Shown piece by piece: positions 34,641 through 44,204 of a DNA stretch of 64,000 nucleotides. The notes under the pieces were generated by a model, which worked only from the letters and a program-made list of their open reading frames with translations, was not told the DNA's origin and searched no databases. This DNA is from Lachnospiraceae bacterium (GTDB taxonomy: Bacteria; Bacillota; Clostridia; Lachnospirales; Lachnospiraceae). The stretch covers positions 62,001 to 126,000 of the forward strand of contig JAFXXN010000198.1 of the NCBI GenBank assembly GCA_017542245.1, read 5' to 3'. Positions within the stretch are counted from its first letter, which is position 1. Each line of letters opens with the position of its first letter. Made by a program: the position numbers and the translations under genes.

Positions 34641-36110
34641 ATGAGAATTACTAAAAAGCTATTAGCGTTCCTGCTTTCAGCGGTAATTATGATCAGCGGG
34701 AGTCTTGCGTTACCTCTCGGGACAGTTCAGGCACAGGCAAGGAATGGGTCAGGGATTTTAGTTGCCTTGGGAGATTCATATTCTTCAGGTGAAGGCATTG
34801 AACCTTTCTTTGGACAGGAAAAATCGGTAGATGAAAAGATAAATGATGAAGACTGGCTTGCACACAGATCCAAACTTGCATGGTCAGGTCTGCTTACCTT
34901 GGATGGCGTTTCGGGAACCATGGCAGACAATAAAGATACAAAATGGTTTTTTGTTGCTGCTTCAGGTGCTTTGACAGAGGATTTTTCATCCGGCCAGAAA
35001 AAGAACTATAATCAAAAGGGCAAGAAAGGAACTAAAACACTTACTCCTCAGTTTGAAATATTTGATAAGCTCGAAAAAGGAAGTGTAGATATCGTTACAT
35101 TAACCATCGGTGGAAATGATATCGGATTTTCAGGGATAATAGTCAATACTTTATCCAAAGATGAAAAAGGGCTTAAGAGTTATCTTGAAGAAATATGGAA
35201 AAAATTTTACGCTGAGAACGGTACCAGAGACAAAATCAAAGAATCCTATAAACTTATAGCTGAAAAAGCAGGGAGTCAGGCGACAATAATCGTAGCTGGC
35301 TATCCGAAGCTTTTAAATCCTGATGGTTTTGAGATAACAGCATTTGGTAACAGTCTTACAATTTCACCGGAAAAAGCGCAGATGATAGATGAAGCCTGTG
35401 TTATCTTTAACGATGAACTGGAGAAGATGGTAGATGAATGCTGGAAAGAAGGCATAAATATTGTCTTCGCTGATGTGGAAGGAGAGTTTGAAGGACACGG
35501 GGCATACTCTGCAGAACCTTATATAAACGGAATTGTTTTACAGGCTATGCCGGAAGATCTTGATGATACAGCTTTTGCGTCCGCATATTCTGTTCATCCC
35601 AATGCTAAAGGGGCTCAAGCCTATGCCAGAGCTGTACAGAAGGTAATAGATGGTTTGAAGAGTGATACAGAGATATCTGTATCGGTAACAAGCAGTGCTA
35701 TAAAAAAAGCAAAAACCAGTATAAGTCTGTATTTTAATAAAGTACAATTAGGCGAGAATGCATTTAAAGTAAAAGGTAAGATAAACGGGAAAAAACAGAG
35801 TGTATACTATATCCCGGCAAAGACAGTTGCAGAAACACTTGGAGGAAAATACTCCGTAAAGAACAATAAAGTAACTGTTAAGCTCGGAACGGTAACCCTC
35901 TCGTTTAAAACGGGAAAGAACTCATACACTATATCCTATAAGGACAGTGCAGGAAAGAAAAATAAAATCACCCTGAAATACGGCAGAGCTGCTGAGAAAA
36001 ATGATCAGGCATATATTCCCGTAGCTATTATAGAGAGTCTTTCTTCGCTTATAGGAAAGAATGTTTCAGTATCAGCTAAAAAGACTGCGCTTAATCTTTC
36101 ACTCTCTTAA
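34641..36110 (+). CDS. Secreted SGNH-type esterase with copper-amine-oxidase-N-like C-terminal domain
   Basis: 489 residues with a clear signal peptide (basic MRITKK, hydrophobic run, cleavage near VQA-QA). Residues about 38-340 are an SGNH hydrolase: GDSYSSGEG with S46, the glycine-asparagine block IGGNDIGF, and the histidine motif SVHPNAKG. Residues about 365-489 resemble the stalk or copper-amine-oxidase N-terminal fold common in Firmicute wall proteins (YYIPAKTVAETLGG, KVTVKLG, YIPVAIIESL). It could remove acetyl or other ester groups from polysaccharide outside the cell. It is 22 bases after the GH43 gene, which supports a role in hemicellulose use. Confidence 0.85.
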   Translation: MRITKKLLAFLLSAVIMISGSLALPLGTVQAQARNGSGILVALGDSYSSGEGIEPFFGQEKSVDEKINDEDWLAHRSKLAWSGLLTLDGVSGTMADNKDTKWFFVAASGALTEDFSSGQKKNYNQKGKKGTKTLTPQFEIFDKLEKGSVDIVTLTIGGNDIGFSGIIVNTLSKDEKGLKSYLEEIWKKFYAENGTRDKIKESYKLIAEKAGSQATIIVAGYPKLLNPDGFEITAFGNSLTISPEKAQMIDEACVIFNDELEKMVDECWKEGINIVFADVEGEFEGHGAYSAEPYINGIVLQAMPEDLDDTAFASAYSVHPNAKGAQAYARAVQKVIDGLKSDTEISVSVTSSAIKKAKTSISLYFNKVQLGENAFKVKGKINGKKQSVYYIPAKTVAETLGGKYSVKNNKVTVKLGTVTLSFKTGKNSYTISYKDSAGKKNKITLKYGRAAEKNDQAYIPVAIIESLSSLIGKNVSVSAKKTALNLSLS

Positions 36111-36193
36111 CATAATAATGTTTTTGAATGAGGCTGACTGTTAGGAATACGATTTTTTACCGCAAAAAAATTCCGGAAATTTTTAATATCATC

Positions 36194-36222
36194 TTGACAG
36201 CATGCTGTTTGTATGTTAAGGT
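36194..36222 (+). promoter_or_regulatory. Candidate promoter for the ZTP riboswitch-pfl transcript
   Basis: A perfect -35 element TTGACA stands at 36194-36199. The -10 is ambiguous; TTAAGG near 36216-36221 is at a usable distance but is a weak match. The position just before the riboswitch supports a start near 36225. Confidence 0.45.
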
Positions 36223-36225
36223 TAA

Positions 36226-36328
36226 GAAGGATGAGGGCTCTGACGGATGAGTATTCGTGGATGTAACCACGGTGAGCCTTCCCGGGATATCTGGTAAAGA
36301 TATTCTGTTTAGCCGACCGTCTGGGCAG
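36226..36328 (+). promoter_or_regulatory. ZTP (pfl motif) riboswitch aptamer
   Basis: The sequence has the conserved parts of the ZMP/ZTP riboswitch in order: GGGCTCTGACGGATGA (from 36234), the hairpin arm GTGG-ATGTAA-CCAC with GGTGAGCC (36257-36278), and after a variable linker AGCCGACCGTCTGGGCA (36311-36327). The class senses the purine-synthesis intermediate ZMP/ZTP, which accumulates when 10-formyl-tetrahydrofolate is short. Here it lies upstream of pyruvate formate-lyase, the gene after which the motif was named. The 3' GGGCA overlaps the start of the terminator stem at 36324, giving a direct on/off switch: ligand-bound aptamer frees transcription of pflB. Confidence 0.9.
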
Positions 36329-36357
36329 TGTTTTCATTTGAAAGCACTGCCTTTTAT
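36324..36357 (+). terminator. Riboswitch-controlled terminator upstream of pflB
   Basis: GGCAGTGTTTTC (36324-36335) and GAAAGCACTGCC (36340-36351) form a 12-bp stem with one G-T pair and a 4-base loop, followed by TTTTATTTA. Its 5' arm shares bases with the conserved GGGCA end of the ZTP aptamer, so the two folds exclude each other. Confidence 0.9.
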
Positions 36358-36408
36358 TTATGCCTTTTAGCAGGTTAAAGCGTTCAAGTAGAAAATCGGA
36401 GGTGTATC

Positions 36409-38634
36409 ATGGAAGCATGGAAAGATTTTAAAGGTGAGATTTGGAAGAACGAGATTAATGTAAGGGATTTTATTCAACAGAATTATACCCCTTACGATGG
36501 AGATGAAAAGTTCCTGGCTGCGGCTACGGATAGGACAAATGAGCTTATGCATAAGCTGAATGGTCTTTTTGAGCTGGAACAGCGTTTTGGCGGTGTTCTG
36601 GATATTGATACTCAGCATGTAACCTCTTTATTGAATTATAAACCCGGATATCTTGATAAGAACAAGGAAATTATTGTTGGACTTCAGACTGACCGTCCGT
36701 TAAGACGTGGAGTAAATCCTTTCGGTGGCCTTAATATGACCAGAAAAGCATGTCAGGCGTATGGTTATGAATTATCAGAGAAGGTTGAAGAAGAGTTTCT
36801 GTACAGAACTACACATAACGACGGAGTATTCCGTGTATACAATGAAGAAATACGAAAGGCAAGACATGTAGGTATTATTACCGGCCTTCCGGATGCATAC
36901 GGAAGAGGAAGAATAATAGGGGATTACAGACGTGTTGCTCTTTATGGAGTTGATCGTCTTATCGAGGAAAAGCAGAAGGATAAAGCAAAACTTGGGGCTG
37001 AACTGCAGGATGCCGAATCTATACGCCGCCTTGAGGAGCTTTTCCAGCAGATCAATTTCCTTGGAAAACTGAAGGATATGGCGTTACTTTATGGAATAGA
37101 TATTTCAAAGCCGGCAACTGATTCAAAAGAAGCTGTTCAGTGGCTTTATTTCGGCTATCTCGGAGCCATAAAGGAACAAAACGGCGCCGCCATGAGCTTG
37201 GGACGTACATCTACCTTCCTTGATATTTATTTTGAAAGAGATCTTAAAGAGAAAAAGTACACTGAGAGTGAACTTCAGGAAATCCTTGATGATTTTGTTA
37301 TGAAACTTCGTATGGCAAGACATCTTCGCACTCCGGAATATAACGAGCTTTTTGCAGGTGATCCTATGTGGATTACCGAGTCTATCGGTGGAATGGGTGA
37401 GGACGGAAGGCCTCTTGTAACAAAGAATTCGTTCCGTATCCTTAATACACTTTATACGTTAGGACCTTCAGCCGAACCCAACTTGACGGTACTTTGGTCT
37501 AAAAACCTTCCCGCCAATTTTAAACGCTTTACAGCTAAGGTTTCCTGTGATACTCATGCAATCCAGTATGAAAACGATGATCTTATGCGTCCTATCTATG
37601 GAGATGACTACGGCATCGCCTGCTGTGTATCAGCTATGAAACTTGGAAAAGATATGCAGTTCTTTGGCGCTCGTGCAAACCTGGCAAAGCTTCTTCTTAT
37701 GAGCCTTAACGGTGGACGTGATGAAAGATATGACATACAGGTAGGTCCTGAGATGCCGGTGTATGAAGATGAGTATCTTGATTATGCTAAAGTAATGGAA
37801 AGAATGAAATTTTATCGGGCATGGCTTGCAAAGACATATGTTACAGCTATGAATATGATACACTATATGCATGATAAGTATGCTTATGAGAAGACACAGA
37901 TGGCATTACATGATACCAATGTACACAGGTATATGGCATTTGGTATAGCCGGACTTTCGGTACTTACAGATTCTCTTTCAGCAATAAAATATGCAAAAGT
38001 AAAAGTTATTCGTGATGAAAACGGTCTTATTAAAGACTTTGAGACCACAGGTGAGTTCCCCTGCTATGGTAATGATGACGACAGAGTCGATCTGATAGCT
38101 AAGGAGCAGACTGAACTCTTTCTTGATGAATTAAAGAAAATACCTACATATCGTAATGCAGAACATACATTGTCGATTCTGACTATTACTTCAAATGTAA
38201 TGTATGGAAAGAAAACGGGAAATACACCTGATGGAAGACGTGCCGGAGAGCCGTTTGCTCCCGGAGCAAACCCTATGCATGGACGGGATAAAAACGGTGC
38301 GCTCGCATCACTTAATTCAGTGGCTAAACTTTCATATAAAACATGCAAGGACGGTATAAGCAATACTTTCTCGATTATCCCTCAGGCTCTTGGGCATAAT
38401 GATGAGGAGAGATACGGAAATCTGATAAATATTCTTGACGGATATTTTGCACAGGATGCTCACCACTTAAATGTTAATGTCCTTAACCGTGAGACTTTGA
38501 TTGATGCCATGAACAACCCTGAGAAATATCCTACGCTTACGATCAGGGTATCCGGTTATGCCGTTGTATTTAACAAACTTACTTTGGAACAGAAAAAGGA
38601 AGTAATCAGCCGTACATTCCATGAGGCTGTTTAA
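36409..38634 (+). CDS. pflB: Pyruvate formate-lyase (formate C-acetyltransferase)
   Basis: 741 residues, full length. It converts pyruvate and CoA to acetyl-CoA and formate by a glycyl-radical mechanism in the anaerobic cytosol. The adjacent active-site cysteines are in GIACCVSAM (C405, C406) and the radical glycine in RVSGYAVVF (G716). [27 protein letters not shown]-like [10 protein letters not shown] and [15 protein letters not shown] further identify true PFL rather than glycerol or choline lyases. The start follows CGGAGG. It is read from a ZTP-riboswitch leader and is followed 27 bases later by its activase gene. Confidence 0.97.
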   Translation: MEAWKDFKGEIWKNEINVRDFIQQNYTPYDGDEKFLAAATDRTNELMHKLNGLFELEQRFGGVLDIDTQHVTSLLNYKPGYLDKNKEIIVGLQTDRPLRRGVNPFGGLNMTRKACQAYGYELSEKVEEEFLYRTTHNDGVFRVYNEEIRKARHVGIITGLPDAYGRGRIIGDYRRVALYGVDRLIEEKQKDKAKLGAELQDAESIRRLEELFQQINFLGKLKDMALLYGIDISKPATDSKEAVQWLYFGYLGAIKEQNGAAMSLGRTSTFLDIYFERDLKEKKYTESELQEILDDFVMKLRMARHLRTPEYNELFAGDPMWITESIGGMGEDGRPLVTKNSFRILNTLYTLGPSAEPNLTVLWSKNLPANFKRFTAKVSCDTHAIQYENDDLMRPIYGDDYGIACCVSAMKLGKDMQFFGARANLAKLLLMSLNGGRDERYDIQVGPEMPVYEDEYLDYAKVMERMKFYRAWLAKTYVTAMNMIHYMHDKYAYEKTQMALHDTNVHRYMAFGIAGLSVLTDSLSAIKYAKVKVIRDENGLIKDFETTGEFPCYGNDDDRVDLIAKEQTELFLDELKKIPTYRNAEHTLSILTITSNVMYGKKTGNTPDGRRAGEPFAPGANPMHGRDKNGALASLNSVAKLSYKTCKDGISNTFSIIPQALGHNDEERYGNLINILDGYFAQDAHHLNVNVLNRETLIDAMNNPEKYPTLTIRVSGYAVVFNKLTLEQKKEVISRTFHEAV

Positions 38635-38661
38635 AGTTTCGGTTTATTCCGGAGAAAATAG

Positions 38662-39435
38662 ATGAATTTGAGGAATGGGATAATTATGGGTAGTTCGATC
38701 GGCTATATACACTCGCTTCAAAGTATGGGGGCGGTAGACGGACCGGGAATAAGATACTGTGTATTTCTTCAGGGATGTCCTTTAAGATGTATGTACTGTC
38801 ATAATCCCGATACATGGTTTTACCCTGAAGAAGCCGGAAGTAAAGCTAATGTTTATCATCCGGAAGAACTTGTGAAAAAGATTTTAAGATACCGGACATA
38901 TTTTACAAACGGAGGCGGAGTGACAGTTTCCGGAGGGGAACCTTTAGTCCAGGCTGAATTTGTAACAGAACTGTTTAAACTGCTTCACGAAGAGGGAATA
39001 AATACATGTCTTGATACTTCGGGTAATTATCCGGGTGAAGACTATATTTCTGTTCAAAAGAGCATATCAGACCTGCTATCGGTAACGGACCTGGTCATAT
39101 GTGATATAAAGTTTACTACGGAAAAAGAGTACAGAGAATATACCGGAGGAAGCCTGAATAAAGTTAAGAACTTTTTGAAGGCAGTTACGGACAAAGCAGT
39201 TCCTTTATGGGTAAGACATGTGGTCGTTCCCGGTTTTACCGACTCGGAAAATGAAGTAATGGCCATGGCAGATATTGCTCGTATGTATCCTACTTTGGAA
39301 AAGATTGAGCTTTTGCCGTTCCATAAACTCTGTATTCCTAAATATGAAGCATTGGGAATACCTTTCAGATGCAGCGAGATACCATCTTGCAGCGGAGAGA
39401 TTATAGATTACTTAAATAAAAAAATAAATCGTTAA
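38662..39435 (+). CDS. pflA: Pyruvate formate-lyase activating enzyme (radical SAM)
   Basis: 257 residues from ATG 38662 (GGAG seven bases upstream); ATG 38686 is an alternative that matches the usual family N-terminus more closely. It generates the glycyl radical on PflB using S-adenosylmethionine and a [4Fe-4S] cluster. The cluster motif CPLRCMYC (C39, C43, C46) follows GAVDGPGIRYCVFLQG. GGGVTVSGGEPLVQ and DTSGN are standard for the family, as are LVICDIKF and WVRHVVVPGFTDS. It is co-transcribed with pflB and with the PAP2 gene, which starts 12 bases after it. Confidence 0.96.
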   Translation: MNLRNGIIMGSSIGYIHSLQSMGAVDGPGIRYCVFLQGCPLRCMYCHNPDTWFYPEEAGSKANVYHPEELVKKILRYRTYFTNGGGVTVSGGEPLVQAEFVTELFKLLHEEGINTCLDTSGNYPGEDYISVQKSISDLLSVTDLVICDIKFTTEKEYREYTGGSLNKVKNFLKAVTDKAVPLWVRHVVVPGFTDSENEVMAMADIARMYPTLEKIELLPFHKLCIPKYEALGIPFRCSEIPSCSGEIIDYLNKKINR

Positions 39436-39447
39436 AAGGACCATGTT

Positions 39448-40419
39448 ATGGATATTGAGTACTTACTGGCACTTCAGGATTTAAGAGAAACTATCGGGAA
39501 TGGAATAACGTCGGTTATGGTGTTCCTTTCTCATTTTGCAGTTAATTATCTTCTGATTTTTCCGGTTCTGATTTATTGGTGCATAGATAAGAAAAAAGGA
39601 TTATATGCACTTGTATCCGCCGGGATAAATATTTGTTTAAATTCAGTTATAAAACTTACAGCCTGTGTATATCGCCCATGGATAAAGGATGCAAGGATAA
39701 TACCGGCGGAAAAGGCACTTAAAGAGTCAACAGGGTATTCATTTCCGAGCGGACATGCAACAACAGCCACTTCTTTATACGGCGGAATGGCAGTCGGCTA
39801 TGGGAAGAAGTATAAGTGGCTGGCGGCGATTCTTATTTTACTGCTAGTTATTACAGGATTTTCCAGAAATTATCTGGGAGTTCATACTCCACAGGATGTA
39901 GTGATAGGACATTTATTGGGAATAGCCGGTTTATTCGGTATTTATATGCTTTTTAAATTCCTTGATAAACATCCTGAAAAAGAGGACATTTTTTTGATCA
40001 TAGGAATAGCATTTGGTATTGGGGCTCTGTTGTATATTTCATTTAAATCATATCCGATTGATTATGATGCTGAAGGAACTTTACTTGTTGATCCTGTAAA
40101 AATGAAGATAGACGGGTATAAGGATATCGGAATGTTTCTTGCTATGTGTATCGGCAGATTCATAGAAAATCATTTTATAAAGTTTTCTTCTGCAGGATTA
40201 AATCTCAAGGGCATTCTGTTATCTGTCGCAGGACTTGTTCCCCTGATCATTATCGCAAAAGTACTGCCTTCAATATTAATTAAACTGCTGGGGGACACTG
40301 TTGGACCGATGTCCGGACAAATGTTGATAGCACTGTACATAATTGCGGGCTGGCCTATAATTATAAAACTTGTCTGTGGAAAAAATAAAGAAAGCATTGC
40401 AAAGGAGACTTTAGGATAA
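39448..40419 (+). CDS. PAP2-family membrane phosphatase
   Basis: 323 residues with about eight hydrophobic segments. The PAP2 phosphatase motifs are present in order: K-x6-R-P in KLTACVYRP, PSGH in YSFPSGHATT, and SRNYLGVHTPQDVVIG with the catalytic histidine. Such enzymes remove phosphate from lipid phosphates such as undecaprenyl pyrophosphate or phosphatidate on the outer face of the membrane. The C-terminal half (about residues 180-323) adds further membrane segments beyond the catalytic core. It begins 12 bases after pflA, so it probably rides on the pfl transcript, though no functional tie to PFL is evident. Confidence 0.9.
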   Translation: MDIEYLLALQDLRETIGNGITSVMVFLSHFAVNYLLIFPVLIYWCIDKKKGLYALVSAGINICLNSVIKLTACVYRPWIKDARIIPAEKALKESTGYSFPSGHATTATSLYGGMAVGYGKKYKWLAAILILLLVITGFSRNYLGVHTPQDVVIGHLLGIAGLFGIYMLFKFLDKHPEKEDIFLIIGIAFGIGALLYISFKSYPIDYDAEGTLLVDPVKMKIDGYKDIGMFLAMCIGRFIENHFIKFSSAGLNLKGILLSVAGLVPLIIIAKVLPSILIKLLGDTVGPMSGQMLIALYIIAGWPIIIKLVCGKNKESIAKETLG

Positions 40420-40435
40420 TTTAGTCAGGTTATAC

Positions 40436-40463
40436 TTGACAAATCGGGGAAAATTAACATAAT
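40436..40463 (+). promoter_or_regulatory. Promoter for the PreA-like gene
   Basis: TTGACA (40436-40441), a 16-base spacer and CATAAT (40458-40463), about 40 bases before the start at 40506. Confidence 0.6.
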
Positions 40464-40505
40464 TATTAAGTAGAGGTATTATATTTTATTGGGGGTGTAG
40501 AGGGT

Positions 40506-42035
40506 ATGAGTGAAAGCTTTAAAAGGTGTATTAAACGTACAGATATGCTGTCATGTGCATTATGCGGCAATGCTCCGTGTTCGGCGGCATGTGAAAAGCT
40601 GGATGTTGCAGCTATGTTACGGAGTATATGGTTTGATAATGAGAAGGCAGCTGCAAATCGTTTTCCGGAAGAGAATCCTTGTTTAAATTGTTCTGCACCT
40701 TGTGAGAATTCATGTGTCAGGAAAGGGTTGGTTCCGATACGGAAACTGATGACGCTGCTTCATGATGAAGTTAAGCCTCTGCTTGAAGAGGGAATAATCG
40801 AGGACGAAAAGCGTCTGGAAGCGGATTTTTGTGGGATAAAACTGGAGAATCCGTTCCTCTTGTCATCTTCTGTTGTAGCAAGTACATATGATATGTGTGC
40901 GAGGGCGTTTGAAGCAGGATGGGCAGGAGCAGCTTTTAAAACAATCTGCTCCATTGATATACATGAAGCGTCTCCGAGATTTTCAGCTATTAAGGGCGAT
41001 AATGGGAGTATAATCGGATTTAAGAATATTGAACAGCTTTCTGATCATAGTGTAGCTGAGAATATGGAAATATTTAGACGCCTAAAGGCAAAATATCCGT
41101 CTAAATTCATTCTAGCTTCTATTATGGGACAGAATGATGAAGAATGGGAAGAATTATCAAGACTTTGCGAAGAGAACGGAGCAGATGCCATAGAACTTAA
41201 TTTTTCATGCCCAAACATGGCTGATGGCGGATTGGGTTCTGATATAGGTCAGGTTCCCGAATTGGTTGAGAGATTTACCGCAGCTGCAAGAAGGGGAACG
41301 AAGATTCCTATCCTTGCAAAGCTTACTCCGAATGTAGCAAATATGAGTGTTGCAGCTGAGGCGGCAAAACGTGGCGGGGCTGATGGCATTGCTGCAATTA
41401 ATACAATAAAGAGCATTATCGGAGTAAATCCGCATACCTATGTTTCTTCACCTTCCGTACGTGGTTCATCCGCTGTCGGAGGTTACAGCGGAAACGCTGT
41501 AAAACCGATAGCCCTCAGGTTTATTGCAGAACTTGGGAAAAATCCTGAACTTAAAGGAATGCATATAAGCGGAATGGGCGGTATTGAAAGTTGGACCGAC
41601 GCCTTGGAATTCATCCTGCTTGGCTCAGGAAGCGTTCAGGTTACAACAGCGGTTATGCAGTACGGATATCGTATTATCGATGATCTGAAATCCGGTCTTA
41701 TCCAGTATCTTTCCGAAAAAGGATTTGACAGTGTCAAAGATGCGGTAGGACTTGCTCTGGAATCAGTGAGTGAAACAACAGATATTCTTGAAAGGGATAC
41801 GGTTGTTTTTCCTAAATTCCACAGAGACAAATGTATAGGTTGTGGAAGATGTGAGATTTCATGTGCTGACGGAGGCCATCAGGCCATCAGATTAAATGAT
41901 GACAGAAATCCTGTACTTGATGCAAAAAAATGTGTAGGATGTCATTTATGTGTATTGGTTTGTCCACAAGACGCGATAACTTCAAGCAGAAAACGTATAA
42001 GCAAAAATGGGGGATATACAGGTGAAGGGCATTAG
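40506..42035 (+). CDS. preA: PreA-like dihydropyrimidine/dihydroorotate dehydrogenase with N- and C-terminal iron-sulfur regions
   Basis: 509 residues. The middle (about 110-410) is an FMN TIM barrel of the dihydroorotate/dihydropyrimidine dehydrogenase family: NPFLLSSSVVASTYDM, AFKTIC, ELNFSCPNMADGG, ILAKLTPNVANMS, GIAAINTIKS, GMGGIESWTDALEFILLG and VQVTTAVMQYG. The C-terminus has two 4Fe-4S motifs (CIGCGRCEISC and CVGCHLCVLVCP). The N-terminus adds a cysteine-rich stretch (CALCGNAPCSAAC, CLNCSAPCENSC) similar to the cluster region that in larger enzymes precedes the PreT/glutamate-synthase-like domain. NADH or ferredoxin would supply or accept electrons. No preT partner is beside it. The pyrimidine substrate is inferred, not proven. 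Confidence 0.82.
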   Translation: MSESFKRCIKRTDMLSCALCGNAPCSAACEKLDVAAMLRSIWFDNEKAAANRFPEENPCLNCSAPCENSCVRKGLVPIRKLMTLLHDEVKPLLEEGIIEDEKRLEADFCGIKLENPFLLSSSVVASTYDMCARAFEAGWAGAAFKTICSIDIHEASPRFSAIKGDNGSIIGFKNIEQLSDHSVAENMEIFRRLKAKYPSKFILASIMGQNDEEWEELSRLCEENGADAIELNFSCPNMADGGLGSDIGQVPELVERFTAAARRGTKIPILAKLTPNVANMSVAAEAAKRGGADGIAAINTIKSIIGVNPHTYVSSPSVRGSSAVGGYSGNAVKPIALRFIAELGKNPELKGMHISGMGGIESWTDALEFILLGSGSVQVTTAVMQYGYRIIDDLKSGLIQYLSEKGFDSVKDAVGLALESVSETTDILERDTVVFPKFHRDKCIGCGRCEISCADGGHQAIRLNDDRNPVLDAKKCVGCHLCVLVCPQDAITSSRKRISKNGGYTGEGH

Positions 42036-43389
42036 AAGTTTTATTTCGGCTTTATTAGTAGCGGTTATGATATTGGGAGTTACAGGCAATACTGTTAAAG
42101 CAGCCGAAGATGAAGATGATAATGTGATACGGCTTTCTGTTGAAAAATGTGTACTGAAACCCGGAAAAAAACTTCGGATCCACGTTGAGAACGCAGAAGA
42201 TGCTAAGATTACATATACCTCAAGGGATACTGAGGTTGCAACGGTAAGCAAACTGGGCAAGATAACCGCAATAAACGAGGGTACTACCAGCATTATAGTG
42301 CTTGTAACGATTAGTGATGATGAAGGAACTGAGACAACCGTAAAACTAAAATGTAAGGTGAAGGTTGAAGAAGAAAAGGTTGTTACTCTGATGGCGGTAG
42401 GAGATGCCCTTATCCATGAGAATATTTTGAAATCGGGTAAGACCAAAAAAGGAAAATATAATTACGATGCACTCTTTGAGAATATTACGGATTATATTGC
42501 CGATTTTGATGTGAAGATCATTAATCAGGAAACCATCTTTATTAATGACAGCAGTCAATTTGCCGGATATCCCTGCTTTGGGACACCGAAAGAACTTGGT
42601 GATTCTATGAGAAAGGCAGGTTTTAACGTTATAACCTGTGCTACTAACCATGCATATGATAAAGGAGCCCGTGGAATAAAAGATACAGGGGCATACTGGA
42701 AACAGTATGAGGATTCAGTTATTATGACAGGAATCTATGACAGCCAGGAGAGTTATGATACTCTTTCCATAAGAGAGTATAACGGAATAAAGATAGCTTT
42801 TTTGAATTATACCACTCTTGTTAATTCAGGTTCCAAGAGAGAGCCTTATTATATCAGATACTATAAGGAGTCACAGGCATTAAAAGAAATTGCTAAGGCT
42901 AAGAAAAAAGCGGATTTTGTAATCGTACTTCCGCATTGGGGAATAGAATATGATCATGATCCCTCTTCTGAACAGAAAACAATGGCAAAGAAAATGGCAG
43001 AAGCAGGTGCCGATGCTATAATCGGATGCCATCCTCATGTTGTCCAGCCTATGAAGGTTATTAAAACTTCTGACGGAAGAAGAGTTCCGTGCTTCTACTC
43101 ACTTGGCAACTTTGTTTCAAATATGTTCTGGTTTAAGACACAGCTTGAGGGGATGGCAGAACTTGAGATAGTTAAATGGAATGGTGAAACTACTGTAAGG
43201 AAAGCTAAGCAGACTCCGTTGGTTAATCATGTTAACGGTAATGATACTGAATTTACTGCATATTTGCTTGCAGATTATGATGAGGATGTTTGTAAGAAAC
43301 ACTATATGAATCAAAGGTTTGGATCGGGAGCAGTTACGATTAAAAGGCTTAAAGAACTGTTCAATTCCATAGGAAATGATAAATGGTAA
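42022..43389 (+). CDS. Secreted CapA-family protein with bacterial Ig-like domain
   Basis: 455 residues from the GTG at 42022, which has GGGGGA at proper distance; an ATG at 42007 is in frame but lacks a site. Either start overlaps the preceding gene. A signal peptide (KGIRSFISALLVAVMILGV, cleavage near VKA) leads to a Big_2-like domain (about 35-115: DTEVATVSKLGKITAINEGTTSI). Residues about 125-400 are the CapA/PgsA metallophosphatase-like fold: LMAVGDALIHENIL, NQETIF, TCATNHAYDKGARG, FVIVLPHWGIEYDH, AGADAIIGCHPHVVQP and YSLGNFVSN. The family takes part in poly-gamma-glutamate export or has unknown hydrolase roles; no pgsBC genes are nearby. Confidence 0.88.
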   Translation: MKGIRSFISALLVAVMILGVTGNTVKAAEDEDDNVIRLSVEKCVLKPGKKLRIHVENAEDAKITYTSRDTEVATVSKLGKITAINEGTTSIIVLVTISDDEGTETTVKLKCKVKVEEEKVVTLMAVGDALIHENILKSGKTKKGKYNYDALFENITDYIADFDVKIINQETIFINDSSQFAGYPCFGTPKELGDSMRKAGFNVITCATNHAYDKGARGIKDTGAYWKQYEDSVIMTGIYDSQESYDTLSIREYNGIKIAFLNYTTLVNSGSKREPYYIRYYKESQALKEIAKAKKKADFVIVLPHWGIEYDHDPSSEQKTMAKKMAEAGADAIIGCHPHVVQPMKVIKTSDGRRVPCFYSLGNFVSNMFWFKTQLEGMAELEIVKWNGETTVRKAKQTPLVNHVNGNDTEFTAYLLADYDEDVCKKHYMNQRFGSGAVTIKRLKELFNSIGNDKW

Positions 43390-43440
43390 GGGTTGATTTA
43401 CTTAAAGAGTTAGTGTTAGAATACAAATGTTAAGCTTAAG

Positions 43441-43917
43441 ATGGAGAATATAGAAAAAATAAAGAATAAGAAAGCTGTGATAATCCTTTCGGTAATTATC
43501 GTGGTTACACTGCTTTTTATCTGGTTACATTCCTGTATGGATATGGAAACCTCTTCAGAGGAGAGCGGATTTTTCTATAAGCTTTTATGCCCATTTTTTG
43601 AGATATTTATGGGCAAGGGAAATGTAACGGAATTATTTATCAGAAAGCTTGCCCATTTCACGGAGTTTCTGGGGTTGGGACTGGAATTAATGCTGTATAT
43701 GCATCTGCTGATAAATGAGAAAAAGATTATCTTAGTGATAAGCGCATGGGTTATAGGCACGTTTTGTGCAATTATTGATGAGAGTATTCAGTTATTATCT
43801 GGGAGAGGTTCGCAGATAGCCGATGTATGGCTGGATTCTTTCGGGTGCATTACAGGCGTTCTTATCATGATGGGGATATATATTATATATAAAAAAAGAC
43901 ATCTTGCGAAGTCTTAG
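43441..43917 (+). CDS. VanZ-family membrane protein
   Basis: 158 residues with four membrane segments. VanZ-like features are LFIRKLAHFTEFLGLG in the second segment, DESIQLLSGRGSQIADVWLDSFG in the loop to the fourth, and a short basic tail. VanZ relatives give low-level teicoplanin resistance in some enterococci, but most chromosomal members have no known role. It ends 14 bases before the end of the convergent SRP RNA gene. The start codon lacks an obvious strong ribosome binding site. Confidence 0.88.
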   Translation: MENIEKIKNKKAVIILSVIIVVTLLFIWLHSCMDMETSSEESGFFYKLLCPFFEIFMGKGNVTELFIRKLAHFTEFLGLGLELMLYMHLLINEKKIILVISAWVIGTFCAIIDESIQLLSGRGSQIADVWLDSFGCITGVLIMMGIYIIYKKRHLAKS

Positions 43918-43930
43918 AAGGAGAGAATAT

Positions 43931-44198
43931 AAAAATCGCACGTCCGGTTTTGAATATATACTACCGTCGTTACCTTCACAGTTAACTCGGTCCAGGCACC
44001 CTCACGGCACATGAGAGACACTGCTTAGTGCTGCTGTATTCCTACCCTGACACGGTTCACAGGCTGCCATTGCGCGAGACCCAAACGTCAACATCACTTA
44101 TGAAGGGCAGCCCGACAATATGCTACCCGGGACCGGACATCACCCCTGCTATAGCGGATTGCAGGTACAGGGCACCGCTGACTCCCCGGCTGTGCGAC
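43931..44198 (-). ncRNA. ffs: Signal recognition particle RNA, large Firmicute type
   Basis: Read on the minus strand from 44198. The Alu domain has GGGGAGTCAGCGGTGCCCTG, then ACCTGCAATCCGCTATAGCAGGGG. The S domain holds the universally conserved helix-8 region TGTCAGG...GGAA..AGCAGCACTAAG (within 44060-44023). The 5' TCGCAC pairs with 3' GTGCGA, which is followed by TTTTT at 43935-43931 as terminator. Total length about 268 bases, as expected for the large (6S-like, Bacillus-type) form. It binds Ffh and directs signal-peptide-bearing proteins to the membrane. A short frame on the opposite strand is meaningless. Confidence 0.95.
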
Positions 44199-44204
44199 TT
44201 TAAT

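Noticed and set aside
36160-36185. A terminator after the SGNH esterase gene (AAAATTCCGGAAATTTTT)
   Set aside because: The palindrome is AT-rich with only a CCGG centre and leaves little room for a loop; not supported as a terminator.
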